The position numbers were made by a program, and so were the translations under genes. The notes under the pieces are model-generated. The model did not search any database and was not told the origin of the DNA. It saw nothing but the letters and a program-made list of their open reading frames with translations. DNA of 50,000 nt from Paulinella micropora. Lineage: Eukaryota; Cercozoa; Imbricatea; Euglyphida; Paulinellidae. Positions 24,544-33,660 of this stretch are shown here, one piece after another. Positions within the stretch are counted from its first letter, which is position 1. Each line of letters opens with the position of its first letter. The stretch lies in contig WBZZ01006414.1 in NCBI GenBank assembly GCA_019918135.1, forward strand, positions 1-50,000, read 5' to 3'.

Positions 24544-25653
24544 TTATGACACGACTTGGCTTTGCATTCGCGTCGTAATTGTCCTGGGAAAACGCGCTTT
24601 GACCTCCGTGTTGCTATACGTGTGTCTCGCTTGTAAGAGCTGCTGCAGAGCCATCCACCGCCAGACGCGGCTGGTTTTCGTGTAGGGAGGCTTCAGGCCA
24701 TCGCTGCATGTCTCTGTTGGCGCTTGTGTAGTGTCCTTGTCTTCCGACACTTTTACCTCGGCTCTTAGCTCCATGGTCTTTGCAGCATGTCCGAGCTTGT
24801 CTGGCCTTGTGGTTGGATTATCCAAAGTCTTGTCAGCATGCTTGAGCTTATCTAAAGTCACGTCAGCATTCCTGAGCGTTTGGGGACTGGGAGCTACGAT
24901 TGTTGGAACATCCACATGCAGATTCATAACAGCATGCGTTGATTGAGGATGCAAGGCTGCGGCTGGGTTCTTCACCCTTTTGGTGAGCACAGGTTTTGTC
25001 GACACATAATGGAAGTTGACGGAGTCCTTCGTCTTGCCAGAGACATCCTCGATGACACGTATCGTGGAACGTGTGGTGGGTGTCGAAGAGGGTGTGATAC
25101 CGGTCAGCAAGCGCAACGACTCGGTTAAATGAACTAAGCGATGGTGGTCCGAAAGAGCGAAATGCAAGGGACGGTGCTTATCGACCTTGAAGCGTAGGGA
25201 AAACACCCACTTCATCACTCCAAAAATATCGCTTTGGTGACCGCAGTCGATGGCACTGAGTGCGGCCCGGGGAAATTGCTCCACTTCTCCCTTGGTCCCG
25301 GTCCCTCCTTTCAAAGGTAGGATGTCAATCGTTTCCGAACTTTTCCCAAACACAAGAAGGACCGCGGCAGGTTTTGACTCCCTGCTACTAAACGAAAACA
25401 TAATCTCGTGGTTGAGCGCGCTTAGGGGAAGCAGCTTCCAGGGGCTCTGCACACTCTTGGTAAGAAACAACTTCAACCACAGGAGTGCCTTGAGGTACTT
25501 GGCCGCTGTCTCTCGGGAGTACAGTTCGATGTAAATAGGCTTGAGGTGGTGAAAGAAGAGAGTGAGCGACTTCGCCGGATCAACTTCCGCTTGACGAGAC
25601 GTACGCTCTAAGTTCTTTTGTGTCTCACTGCCGTGACGACTATAGAATCCCAT
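24544..25653 (-). CDS. Host protein ORF interrupted near its 5' end by Polinton B
   Basis: A 369-codon ORF of host-like composition with no domain I recognise. The N-terminal half is mixed alpha/beta (LTLFFHHLKPIYIELYSRET, KALLWLKLFLTKS), and the C-terminal half is low complexity with repeats of LxHAxKTLDNP type. The ATG at 25651-25653 lies 18 nt from the left target duplication. The frame is open up to the insertion, and after removing Polinton B it continues for about 30 codons in the right flank (47928-48017). The true start is therefore probably upstream and the insertion probably broke or truncated the gene. An intron-containing gene is possible. Confidence 0.5.
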   Translation of the reverse strand: MGFYSRHGSETQKNLERTSRQAEVDPAKSLTLFFHHLKPIYIELYSRETAAKYLKALLWLKLFLTKSVQSPWKLLPLSALNHEIMFSFSSRESKPAAVLLVFGKSSETIDILPLKGGTGTKGEVEQFPRAALSAIDCGHQSDIFGVMKWVFSLRFKVDKHRPLHFALSDHHRLVHLTESLRLLTGITPSSTPTTRSTIRVIEDVSGKTKDSVNFHYVSTKPVLTKRVKNPAAALHPQSTHAVMNLHVDVPTIVAPSPQTLRNADVTLDKLKHADKTLDNPTTRPDKLGHAAKTMELRAEVKVSEDKDTTQAPTETCSDGLKPPYTKTSRVWRWMALQQLLQARHTYSNTEVKARFPRTITTRMQSQVVS

Positions 25654-25671
25654 ACACGCGTCAGTGAAAGC

Positions 25672-25677
25672 ACTAAA
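25672..25677. repeat. Target site duplication of Polinton B, left copy (ACTAAA)
   Basis: ACTAAA directly precedes the left TIR and is repeated exactly after the right TIR (47922-47927). Six bp is the known Polinton duplication length. Confidence 0.95.
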
Positions 25678-25688
25678 AGAAGATGATT

Positions 25689-25737
25689 ACCCTTTTCGCG
25701 CAGGTATTTTCAAGCAAAATACCAGCCCGAAAAGGGT
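25689..25737. other. Terminal hairpin, left end of Polinton B
   Basis: The outer stem ACCCTTTTCG/CGAAAAGGGT (10 bp) and inner stem GGTATTTT/AAAATACC (8 bp) enclose the loop CAAGC, with small CGCA/AGCC bulges between the stems. Confidence 0.85.
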
Positions 25738-25828
25738 CTTTCAGTCCAAATCCCCATATTTTTGCTATTCGTTAAACATCTTCAAAATTCGTTAAACATT
25801 TAAACAATGAAACAGCAAATGGTATAAA

Positions 25829-26113
25829 ATGGAAGAAGCAAACAAACTATATGAAGAAGCAAAGAAACTATATGAAGAAAGACTTACTGTCATTAAACAA
25901 CAAAAGAAATCATACGAAATCAAAAATAGAGAAAAGAGAAATAAGAAAGCATTAGAAAAGATTACTTGTGAAGAATGTTATGAGACTATATCACGAGCTT
26001 GTAAATCAAGACATATGAAATTAAAACACAATGTATCCAAAATTAAAGCACCTAAGAAACCCCCACAAATTCACATAGATTGCTTAAATAAGAAGGTAAT
26101 AATAAAAAAATAA
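25829..26113 (+). CDS. TIR-encoded zinc-finger protein, left copy (3' end shifted)
   Basis: A 94-residue basic protein reading inward from the TIR. A repeated helix (NKLYEEAKKLYEERL) is followed by KITCEECYETISRACKSRHM and KLKH, a C-x2-C ... H-x4-H finger. It is identical to the right-TIR copy (47423-47770) until an A-run near 26104, where one extra A ends this copy early (VIIKK) while the other continues for about 20 codons. The helix-plus-finger build resembles the C-terminal part of the element's GIY-YIG protein. A DNA-binding role at the element ends is plausible but inferred. Confidence 0.7.
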   Translation: MEEANKLYEEAKKLYEERLTVIKQQKKSYEIKNREKRNKKALEKITCEECYETISRACKSRHMKLKHNVSKIKAPKKPPQIHIDCLNKKVIIKK

Positions 26114-26158
26114 ACGGAGGGGGCTTGCCCCTGTAAATCAAGAGGAAATCAAAAAGGA

Positions 26159-26604
26159 CCAATACAGCTATCGCCGTAGGCGGTATTGACGAAGGAAATA
26201 AGCGAACAGGAAGAAGATATGGTAGAAACAAGGAAATATGGAATGGAACAAAAACCACACACCACACAAAAAAAACACAATATCACCTGACAAAAATAAC
26301 ATACTGAAAATTTGGAAAAAAGAAAACAAATGACGACAGAACCAAGAACAGAGGTAGCCATATCGGCCCACCAAAACGAGAAAGGCATTTCAAACCACTC
26401 ACCAGGAAAATTAGAAATAGAACATCTAGAACATAATCCAATCGGTTCAAGTAAGGATTATATGGAATAACTAATAACAAAATGGAAATAAAAAAAAAGA
26501 AACCGACCACCTAAACCTTTTTTCCTGCGACAAAAATCGTCGGCACTCGCCAGAGTTCAGAAACCAAAAAAGGCAAGAAGTCGGAAACACCAAGGTAAGT
26601 CAAA
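26159..26604. other. Element B, no gene recognised
   Basis: About 450 bp of AT-rich DNA between the left TIR and the gene at 26605. Short frames only. It includes CGCC-GTA-GGCG near 26172 and could hold promoter sequences. Confidence 0.4.
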
Positions 26605-27087
26605 ATGAGCGAGAGTTTGATTAGTAAAGAAAATAGAACCATTGATGATTATGTTTTTATGTTTGAAACTTCTAAGCAAGGTAAAGATAAAATAAGAAAG
26701 ATTATCTTTACAGCAGAAGAAAAAATAAATAAAATCAATAAAGAAATAGAACTACTAATAACAAAAAGAAATCAAGAGCGAGTAAAGTTGGAAGGTGCTA
26801 ATAAAGTATTGAAAAAAATAGTTGATGAAGGAATTGATGTAGAAGAAGATAGGAGATTTGATTTGGAGAGAAAAAGTAAATTAATCAGAAAGGAGAAAGA
26901 ATTGAAAATGTTTAAGATTTGGAAAAAAGATAACAGATATGAGTATGATGAAGTAGTGATGAATAAAATAAGAAAAGGAATAGATGAAGAAGGATTGACT
27001 TTTAATAAATCCTTTATTCGTTATTCAGATTATGACTTACATAAGTTAAATGAAAATGCTAATATGTATAAATGTATGAGAGAGTGA
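26605..27087 (+). CDS. Coiled-coil protein of unknown function
   Basis: A 160-residue, Lys/Glu-rich protein starting MSESLISKENRTIDDYVFMF. Residues ~30-75 form a strong coiled coil (EEKINKINKEIELLITKRNQ), followed by a basic region (ERKSKLIRKEKELKMFKIWK). No catalytic or metal-binding motif, and no counterpart in the visible part of element A. A 6-bp stem hairpin (27092-27107) follows the stop closely. Accessory gene, function unknown. Confidence 0.6.
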   Translation: MSESLISKENRTIDDYVFMFETSKQGKDKIRKIIFTAEEKINKINKEIELLITKRNQERVKLEGANKVLKKIVDEGIDVEEDRRFDLERKSKLIRKEKELKMFKIWKKDNRYEYDEVVMNKIRKGIDEEGLTFNKSFIRYSDYDLHKLNENANMYKCMRE

Positions 27088-27091
27088 GAAC

Positions 27092-27107
27092 AGTGGTCTA
27101 AACCACT
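27092..27107. terminator. Small hairpin after the coiled-coil gene
   Basis: AGTGGT-CTAA-ACCACT begins 4 nt after the stop of the 26605 gene. A second weaker stem (AGCCC/GGGCT) and a TATATAAG box (27129-27136) follow. It could mark a transcript 3' end; eukaryotic use is uncertain. Confidence 0.35.
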
Positions 27108-27216
27108 AAGCCCCTTATCACATAGGGCTATATAAGTAGTGTGTGTATATTTATTCAAAAAAAAAACCAAAACACCCAACTTACAAAGAAATTTATTCTT
27201 ATGTTGTTTTTGTAGA

Positions 27217-27744
27217 ATGGATGATTTAGCTTCTGCTTTGGAAGGTGTCCAGTTTGACCCCGCCCCTGTTCCTGCCGACCCTGTTCCAGCCGAGCCCAAC
27301 CCAGCCGAGCCAGCCCCAGCCGAGCCCAACCCAGCCGAGCCCGTTCCAGCCGAGCCCGTTCCAGCCGACCCTGTTCCAGCCCAAGCCGAGCTTGAAGACG
27401 ACATCCCAAATGGGTGGAGAAAGTTTGGAGATGTTGGCGAGCTATTTGACCAAACTGATAATTCAAGGTTCGTCGGGCTTCCGAGAGAATTTCTTCGGGC
27501 GGATAAGAAGGTGAAATTTTGGGGAAGGAAGCCAGCCGTTTTTGCTGATGAGAAAGATTACTTTTTCGCGCACATTGAAAGAAATAGGCTGATTGAAAAA
27601 CCAAAACACGAATTTCACTTTCTTGTTTCCGTTCGCGACCCTGATGAGTTGATTATTTTCAATTCAATCACGGCAATCAACAGAGTTTTGAAAGCTCGCG
27701 CATATCAAATCAACTGGATTATTCCTATCGGTCGTTATATTTAA
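27217..27744 (+). CDS. Protein with Pro-Ala-Glu repeat and unknown C-terminal domain
   Basis: A 175-residue protein; the first in-frame ATG, at 27217, was chosen. Residues ~12-52 are a run of PxPAEP repeats encoded by tandem 15-30-bp units, probably an extended spacer. The C-terminal ~115 residues (NGWRKFGDVGELFDQTDNSR ... FHFLVSVRDPDELIIFNSIT ... WIIPIGRYI) look globular but unfamiliar. A TATATAAG lies 81 bp upstream. The repeat is GC-rich compared with the rest of the element. Element A has only a doubtful remnant at the same place. Confidence 0.6.
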   Translation: MDDLASALEGVQFDPAPVPADPVPAEPNPAEPAPAEPNPAEPVPAEPVPADPVPAQAELEDDIPNGWRKFGDVGELFDQTDNSRFVGLPREFLRADKKVKFWGRKPAVFADEKDYFFAHIERNRLIEKPKHEFHFLVSVRDPDELIIFNSITAINRVLKARAYQINWIIPIGRYI

Positions 27745-27818
27745 TTAAATGTTGCTAGGACCAGATACCGTTAAATATTCATCTCATTTAGAATATTTGA
27801 CGCCATTTGGTTTCTCCA

Positions 27819-28787
27819 TTACAAATCAAGTATTACTCTTGCTTTTCTTTCTCGTTTGCTAGTCCTGATATTCTCAGGTTGGATGTCTTCACGATTTAAT
27901 AATTCTTTCGTTTTCTTTTGTTTTGTTAAATCTTTAACTTGTTCGTTAATTTGCTTTTCCTCGTCCGCCGGTTTATCAAATTTAGTCTTTAATAATTCCC
28001 TTGGACTGACTAACTCGTCTGAATTGAGTATTAACTTGAAGCCCTTACGACCAACTACTGTAAATATCTGCTTACTGTATTGTCGGCCCCCTTTTGAAAA
28101 TAAATGTCTTTTTAACTCCTTTCTCACTTTATCTCCTTTTTGAAATTCTTCTATTAAATGGTCCCGTTGAATAAGTTGTTTATTTTTATTAACACCCTTA
28201 AATACATCAATCGGCTTAGCTTGAATTGTTCTGTGAAACCTCATATTATAAGCATCAACCATATCATCAATCCAAGAAAACCAGTCAAAATTGCCGTTAG
28301 TTTCAAATAGAATGTCAAGCCACCGCCTTATCGTCCGTATTACTCTATCTACGATAGCAAGAGCCCGATGGTCGCCAACTTCAACCGTCCGGTGTTCAAT
28401 ATTATTCTCTCTGAAATAATCTTTTACCATTCCTTTATATTCACTTCCGCTGTCGGTGGTAATGCTTTCCGGTGTATATGGAATTGATTTCAAAGCCAAA
28501 TAAACTTCCTTAGCCGTTTTATTTTTAAGTGGTTTAATGATTAAAAATCGGCTGTGAGTGTCAATCCAAAATAACATCCAAGCATAACCTTTATTTCCTT
28601 TCTTGTCTTTAAGTTTTGACATATCCGCAAAATCAACAAATACTTGTTTAAGTGGTTTATCAGACCATATTGTATTCCATTTATCAGTCGGCAATCTTTT
28701 CTGGTAATGAATTTCAAGTGCTTGTTGTTCCTTTCTTTCATCCACATCCTCCACAACTTGATTATTTCCTGTATGCTTATGGTCCAT
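27819..28787 (-). CDS. Polinton rve-family (DDE) integrase
   Basis: A 322-residue homologue of the element A integrase, reading outward towards the left TIR. The catalytic residues are Asp in VFVDFADMSK and SITTDSGSEYKG, and a third acidic residue that is again Asp (AIVDRVIRTIRRWLD) rather than Glu. The C-terminal barrel region (FQKGDKVRKELKRHLFSKGG) and the tail RKARVILDL are conserved. The frame is intact. Position next to the terminal repeat matches element A. It should process the AG/CT ends and create the ACTAAA duplication seen. Confidence 0.92.
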   Translation of the reverse strand: MDHKHTGNNQVVEDVDERKEQQALEIHYQKRLPTDKWNTIWSDKPLKQVFVDFADMSKLKDKKGNKGYAWMLFWIDTHSRFLIIKPLKNKTAKEVYLALKSIPYTPESITTDSGSEYKGMVKDYFRENNIEHRTVEVGDHRALAIVDRVIRTIRRWLDILFETNGNFDWFSWIDDMVDAYNMRFHRTIQAKPIDVFKGVNKNKQLIQRDHLIEEFQKGDKVRKELKRHLFSKGGRQYSKQIFTVVGRKGFKLILNSDELVSPRELLKTKFDKPADEEKQINEQVKDLTKQKKTKELLNREDIQPENIRTSKRERKARVILDL

Positions 28788-28868
28788 TGCTGTATGCGAC
28801 TAAAATAGTGAGGTAGTTTATCACGATATATAAAAGAGTAAATAATAAGTCGTGCATAAAGTTATATA

Positions 28869-29363
28869 TTAGAACTTTAAAAATATCTTTGAAACATCAT
28901 TACTTTCTTTTTTTGACTTCTCTGGTTGTCCCGCATAAACATTGACATTAACACGGCCAGTCTTCTTACCTTTACCTTTCTTAGGCTGTTCCTCTTCCTC
29001 ACTTTCGCTTTCGCTTTCACTCTCCTCTTCCACTTGCTTTTTTACCGCTTTCTTCTTCTTCTGTTTAGTCTTTAATTTCATACCCGCAACCCGTTGGGCA
29101 ATTAGGTCAGCAAAGTCCTGTTCAACCTCTTCTTCCGAGCTACTTTCCTCACTTTTCTCACCGTCTCTTCCATTAATGAGGTCCTTCGCCAACTGTTTCT
29201 TGGCCGTATGTTCCATCTTTTCATCATTAGTCATTTCTTTCGCATTCTTAGCCTCTTCCTCCGCTAGTAATTCCCTCGCCCTCTCAATCTTTCTTTGCTT
29301 AGCCTTTTCCTTTCGCCTCGCATTAGCGATTTTAAGATTTTCTACCGAAGATTTACCCGGCAT
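28869..29363 (-). CDS. Highly charged coiled-coil protein, conserved tail FLKF
   Basis: A 164-residue homologue of 9189-9707, with Lys/Glu-rich helices, an acidic ESESESESEEEE tract, a basic KKGKGKKTGR tract and the terminal DVSKIFLKF. It is divergent from the fibre gene across 90 bp in which AATATATA precedes the fibre ATG. Same arrangement in A, so a shared divergent promoter and a linked role in assembly are likely. No enzymatic motif. Confidence 0.8.
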   Translation of the reverse strand: MPGKSSVENLKIANARRKEKAKQRKIERARELLAEEEAKNAKEMTNDEKMEHTAKKQLAKDLINGRDGEKSEESSSEEEVEQDFADLIAQRVAGMKLKTKQKKKKAVKKQVEEESESESESEEEEQPKKGKGKKTGRVNVNVYAGQPEKSKKESNDVSKIFLKF

Positions 29364-29453
29364 ACTGTCTACGACCGTAGGTTGGTACTTGTTTGCTATG
29401 GGTTGGTATATTTTCCTAAATATAATATTTTAATTAAGATAATATATACAACA

Positions 29454-32400
29454 ATGGGCAGTCAATATAAATCGCTCTTAGGCTTATCTGAAATTGCGGT
29501 TGATAGTCTGGATATAGCCAACCTTGATTTAACGAACACAAACATACTAGTGGGCTTATACACAGATAGGGTGCCAGAAGATGCTGACCCCGTAAATCTT
29601 TATTACACCGACGGACGATTTGATGCGAGGTTGGCTTTAAAATCAACAACGGACTTAAAAGAAGGCACTAATCTATACTATACTGATGGTAGGTTTGACA
29701 CTCAATTAGCAACAAAGAGCACAACCAACTTATCCGAAGGAACTAACTTATACTACACCACAGCAAGGGCTAATACAGATTTTGACACAAGGATAGCAAC
29801 TAAATCAATAGATGCTTTAAGTGATGTAGTCATAACAACACCAACCGATAACCAACTGCTCATTTACAGCACGGGGCAATGGCGAAATGTTGCTTCTCCT
29901 TTTCTTAGATTGGATGGCCTCACTATGATGTTTGGAAATTTAAATATGGGAGGTTTTAATATAGTAAATGTCGGTAATGTTGATGGTATTGATGTTTCAG
30001 CTCTTGATAGTGCTGTGGTTAAACTAACAGGAGACCAAACCATAACAGGGAACAAAACATTTACTACTTATGTGGCCGTAAAAGACTCAAATCCATTAAA
30101 CACAGGCAAATTATTCTTCAATTACAACAATAATATGGGTTCTATTTATTCGTCGGAGGCAGGAGGCGCAACTGGCTATCCATTATCTTTTGTCGGCTCG
30201 TCCATACTTTTTGCTCCAACAACAGGAGGTGGAATGACATTGACAAATAATGTTTTAAATTTTAACAGCACAACGGCAATCAGCGGACTGCCCGCACCAT
30301 TCTATGACGGCGATGCTTCAACAAAAGCATATACCGATACGAAACTGGCAAAGGACGGCACAGTGGCCATGACGGGTAGTTTAAATATGGGAGGATTTTC
30401 AATAACAAATGTTAATCTTGTTGATGGTATTGATGTTTCGGCTATTGATACCGCAGTCGTCAAACTAACAGGAGACCAAACCATAGCTGGTATTAAGACA
30501 TTTAGCAGTATAATAAATGCGAGTGCGGGGATTGATATGAAAAGCCAAAGCATAACAAATGTAAATCTTGTTGATGGTATTGATGTTTCTGCCCTTGATA
30601 CTTCTGTCGTTAAACTAACAGGAGACCAGACCATAGCAGGGAACAAAAAATTTACTTCAACAATAGAAGTGCGGGGTGCTACTGGTCCAGCCGCTTTTGA
30701 TGGTATCGGTATTGCCTTTGATACGGCGACAAATATAGGAGAGATTGTGGCACAAAAAATAGCAACCGCGGCCTATTATCCAATACAAATAACAGGTTCG
30801 TATGTTGATTTATATGCGGGGGATAATGTAATCGCGACAGCAACGGGCACTACACTATCTTTGAACAACAGAAAAATTACAAATTTGGCCACACCAACAG
30901 CAACAACGGACGGGGCGAATAAAACGTATGTAGATACATTAGACGGGCAAAATGTGAAACTAACAGGAAACCAAACCATAGCAGGAATTAAGACATATAG
31001 CAGTGGTCTTGAAATAACAGGAAATTCAACGAATGCGACCACAAAAGGAACATTCGTGGTTTTTAACTCAACAGCCAATATCGGGTCAATTGCTAGTTTG
31101 GATATGAAAACTGCAACATATTACAACTTTGAAATTTCTGCGAAAAAAATAAGTTTTATTATTGACGGGACAATCGTCGGTTGGGTAAATGCTTCGGGGC
31201 TAGATTGTAATAGTAGCAAAATAGCCAACCTTGGAACTCCGACATTATCAACAGACGGAGCAACAAAAGGATATGCGGACACATTGGACGGTCAAAATGT
31301 AAAACTAACAGGCGACCAAACCATAACAGGAATTAAGATATTTAATGGAACAAGAAATGATGTAAAAGCACTGACCTTATTAAGCCAAGCCGATTTCAAT
31401 AATGTGGATATCATTAATGGAGGAAATATAACATATAATGGGGCGAGGATATTAAACCAAAACGGAGGAGATATATTCTTTTCACAGACGACTGGTGATT
31501 ATCAGTATTTCTTATTTACTCTAAATACTGCTTCAAGTGGAACCGCAAACCAACGAGGCTACCTATTCACGAATGTAGCATCTGATGTAAAAGGAGCAGG
31601 ACTTTATATTTCAAAACTTTTGGATAATAAAAGTGCTTCGTCCGACATTGTCCGTTTTAACAATGCTGGGGGAATGAAGTTCTACGGAGCCTTAGATATG
31701 AACTCAAACAATATAACAAATGGCGGAACAATAACAGGAACGACAATTACTTCAACCGCGGGTATATCAACAACAACAGCAACCGCAAGCGGGTTATTAA
31801 CAGCGACAGGAGGTTCTAGCATAGTTATACAAGGAAATACTAATGGAGGTAATACGAGAGGAATATTTTTGTGGGACACTGGCAACACCAGTTATGGTAT
31901 TTATATGGCTTCAAATGGGGGAGCCACAAATACCAGAAGTCTAGCGGGAGGGTCTGCGGTTGCAGGCAATGATTTCACTTCTTTTGCCGTTAGATTTAGG
32001 GTAAGTAATGCTTCAACCGACGGATTTATCTGGGAGAACTCGTCCGAACAATTGTTAATGTCATTAAACGGGGCAAACGGGACTTTATGGACAAAAGGTC
32101 TAATAACGGCTAGTGCTGGTGTATCAACAACTACGATCACTGCGAGTGGATTGATAACAGCAAATGCGGGGATAACATACACAGGAACATTAACCTCGGC
32201 AACAAATACGAGTGGGGCAAAGATAGGCATTCAAGGACCGACTGACGGAACAAATGCAAAAGGTATATTTCTATGGGCTACAACCAATACAAGTTGGGGG
32301 ATTTATGCGGCATCTGGTGGGGCTGCAAATACTAGAAGTTTGGCAAATGGTTTAGCCGTTTCAGGAAATGATTTTAGTTCGTATAGTTTTCGGTTTAGGG

Positions 32401-33329
32401 TTGCTAATGATTCTACAATGGGTTTTGTGTGGGAGAATTCAGCAGAGCAATTGTTAATGTCGTTGAATGGGGCGAATGGAACTTTATGGACAAAAGGATT
32501 GATTACGGCAAATGCGGGAATAACATATTCTGGGGTGCTAACAACGGCATCAGCATCAACTAATGGGGCGAAAATAGCAATTCAAGGACAAACAGACGGA
32601 ACAAATGCGAGAGGAATATTTATGTGGGACATCGGAGATTCAAACTGGGGGATTTATATGAGCCAGTCTGGGGCAAGTAAATCGTTAAGTGGAGGAACAG
32701 CACCAGCAGGAGGAGTAGGCGGAGGATTAACTTCTTATTCTATTAGATTTAGAGTGAATGGTTCTTCAACGAGTGGGTTCATATGGGAGAATAATTCAAA
32801 TACTGCTTTAATGTCTTTGAAAGCAAGCGATGGGCAATTATGGGTATTGTCTAATCCAATTCAATATTCAGACAGGAGAAAAAAAGAAGATATAAAGGAT
32901 TGCTTAGGCTTAGATTTTATTAATAAGTTAAATCCAGTCTGCTATCGTATGATTGACGACAAAAAGAAATGTAGGACTGGCTTAATAGCACAGGAATTAG
33001 AAGAAATACTAACAGAAATGGATATGCTAGATTTTGGCGGATTTATAAAAGAAAAAATTATGGTTCCCTGTCCAAAGCAAAGAGCGGAATACGAATTGAA
33101 GGGTGTAAGCATCAATCCAGAAGATGTTAAATGCGTAGATAGTGGTGATGTCGGTTATGGTATAGGTTATTCCGAGTTTATCGCCCCGTTAATTAAAGCC
33201 GTTCAACAATTATCAGAGAAGGTAGTTAATTTAGAAAAAGAAAATAAAACTTTACTTAATATATTACAAGACCAAACCAACCAATTAGCAGAAATACGAG
33301 CAGTTTTATTTCCTTCTAATGCCCCCTAG
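29454..33329 (+). CDS. Giant tail-fibre-like protein with S74 C-terminal chaperone
   Basis: 1291 residues from the ATG at 29454; the longer upstream frame has no homologous part in A. The N-terminus (YKSLLGLSEIAVDSLDIANL, LYYTDGRFD repeats, LLIYSTGQWRN) matches the element A fibre. The middle is built from VVKLTGDQTIxGxKTF and LNMGGFxITNV repeats and three related blocks containing GFIWENSSEQLLMSLNGANG. The C-terminus has YSDRRKKEDIKDC (S74 Ser kept), then a coiled coil ending ITQ-free LAEIRAVLFPSNAP. There is no discoidin-like insert. Probable receptor-binding fibre, released from its chaperone by self-cleavage. Its stop overlaps the next gene by 11 nt. Confidence 0.88.
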   Translation: MGSQYKSLLGLSEIAVDSLDIANLDLTNTNILVGLYTDRVPEDADPVNLYYTDGRFDARLALKSTTDLKEGTNLYYTDGRFDTQLATKSTTNLSEGTNLYYTTARANTDFDTRIATKSIDALSDVVITTPTDNQLLIYSTGQWRNVASPFLRLDGLTMMFGNLNMGGFNIVNVGNVDGIDVSALDSAVVKLTGDQTITGNKTFTTYVAVKDSNPLNTGKLFFNYNNNMGSIYSSEAGGATGYPLSFVGSSILFAPTTGGGMTLTNNVLNFNSTTAISGLPAPFYDGDASTKAYTDTKLAKDGTVAMTGSLNMGGFSITNVNLVDGIDVSAIDTAVVKLTGDQTIAGIKTFSSIINASAGIDMKSQSITNVNLVDGIDVSALDTSVVKLTGDQTIAGNKKFTSTIEVRGATGPAAFDGIGIAFDTATNIGEIVAQKIATAAYYPIQITGSYVDLYAGDNVIATATGTTLSLNNRKITNLATPTATTDGANKTYVDTLDGQNVKLTGNQTIAGIKTYSSGLEITGNSTNATTKGTFVVFNSTANIGSIASLDMKTATYYNFEISAKKISFIIDGTIVGWVNASGLDCNSSKIANLGTPTLSTDGATKGYADTLDGQNVKLTGDQTITGIKIFNGTRNDVKALTLLSQADFNNVDIINGGNITYNGARILNQNGGDIFFSQTTGDYQYFLFTLNTASSGTANQRGYLFTNVASDVKGAGLYISKLLDNKSASSDIVRFNNAGGMKFYGALDMNSNNITNGGTITGTTITSTAGISTTTATASGLLTATGGSSIVIQGNTNGGNTRGIFLWDTGNTSYGIYMASNGGATNTRSLAGGSAVAGNDFTSFAVRFRVSNASTDGFIWENSSEQLLMSLNGANGTLWTKGLITASAGVSTTTITASGLITANAGITYTGTLTSATNTSGAKIGIQGPTDGTNAKGIFLWATTNTSWGIYAASGGAANTRSLANGLAVSGNDFSSYSFRFRVANDSTMGFVWENSAEQLLMSLNGANGTLWTKGLITANAGITYSGVLTTASASTNGAKIAIQGQTDGTNARGIFMWDIGDSNWGIYMSQSGASKSLSGGTAPAGGVGGGLTSYSIRFRVNGSSTSGFIWENNSNTALMSLKASDGQLWVLSNPIQYSDRRKKEDIKDCLGLDFINKLNPVCYRMIDDKKKCRTGLIAQELEEILTEMDMLDFGGFIKEKIMVPCPKQRAEYELKGVSINPEDVKCVDSGDVGYGIGYSEFIAPLIKAVQQLSEKVVNLEKENKTLLNILQDQTNQLAEIRAVLFPSNAP

Positions 33330-33660
33330 ATTACACCCACCACCAATCATAGAAGTAGATGGAGGCGAACTCACACCAGAGTTAAAGAACCGTGTGCTTG
33401 ATGTCCAAATTAAGCAGGAAGAAAAAAAATTAGACCACGAATACGAGGACAGCTGGGATTGCTGTTTGACTAAGCGAAAAACTGACAGCCGACTTATCAA
33501 ATACTTGTTTCAAATGGGTATCATTATCGCCATCATCACCCTTTGTATCGTGAGGCTATCTGAAAAGAACTTACCGTGTGAAGTTGCCAACACTTATGTC
33601 GGTATTTTAACACTATTAATAGGCATCTGCCTTCCTAGCCCATCTAGTTCAAAGAAGTGA
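33319..33660 (+). CDS. Two-helix membrane protein coupled to the fibre gene
   Basis: A 113-residue homologue of 4292-4681: MPPRLHPPPIIE, ELTPELKNRVLDVQIKQEEK, Cys pair (WDCC), then two hydrophobic segments (MGIIIAIITLCIVRLS and TYVGILTLLIGICL). It is shorter than the A protein in the region where A carries a palindrome. The ATG lies within the fibre end (ATGCCCCCTAG). This overlap, identical in length in both elements, suggests coupled termination and reinitiation on one mRNA. Likely membrane or virion anchor. Confidence 0.8.
   Translation: MPPRLHPPPIIEVDGGELTPELKNRVLDVQIKQEEKKLDHEYEDSWDCCLTKRKTDSRLIKYLFQMGIIIAIITLCIVRLSEKNLPCEVANTYVGILTLLIGICLPSPSSSKK

Larger units (their letters stand above)
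25678..26158. repeat. Left terminal inverted repeat of Polinton B (481 bp)
   Basis: It matches the reverse complement of 47442-47921 with one substitution in the terminal hairpin and one extra A in an A-run near 26104-26110. It starts 5'-AG. It contains a hairpin (25689-25737), two 13-bp repeats ATTCGTTAAACAT spaced 20 bp (25767 and 25787), and a zinc-finger gene. Confidence 0.95.
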
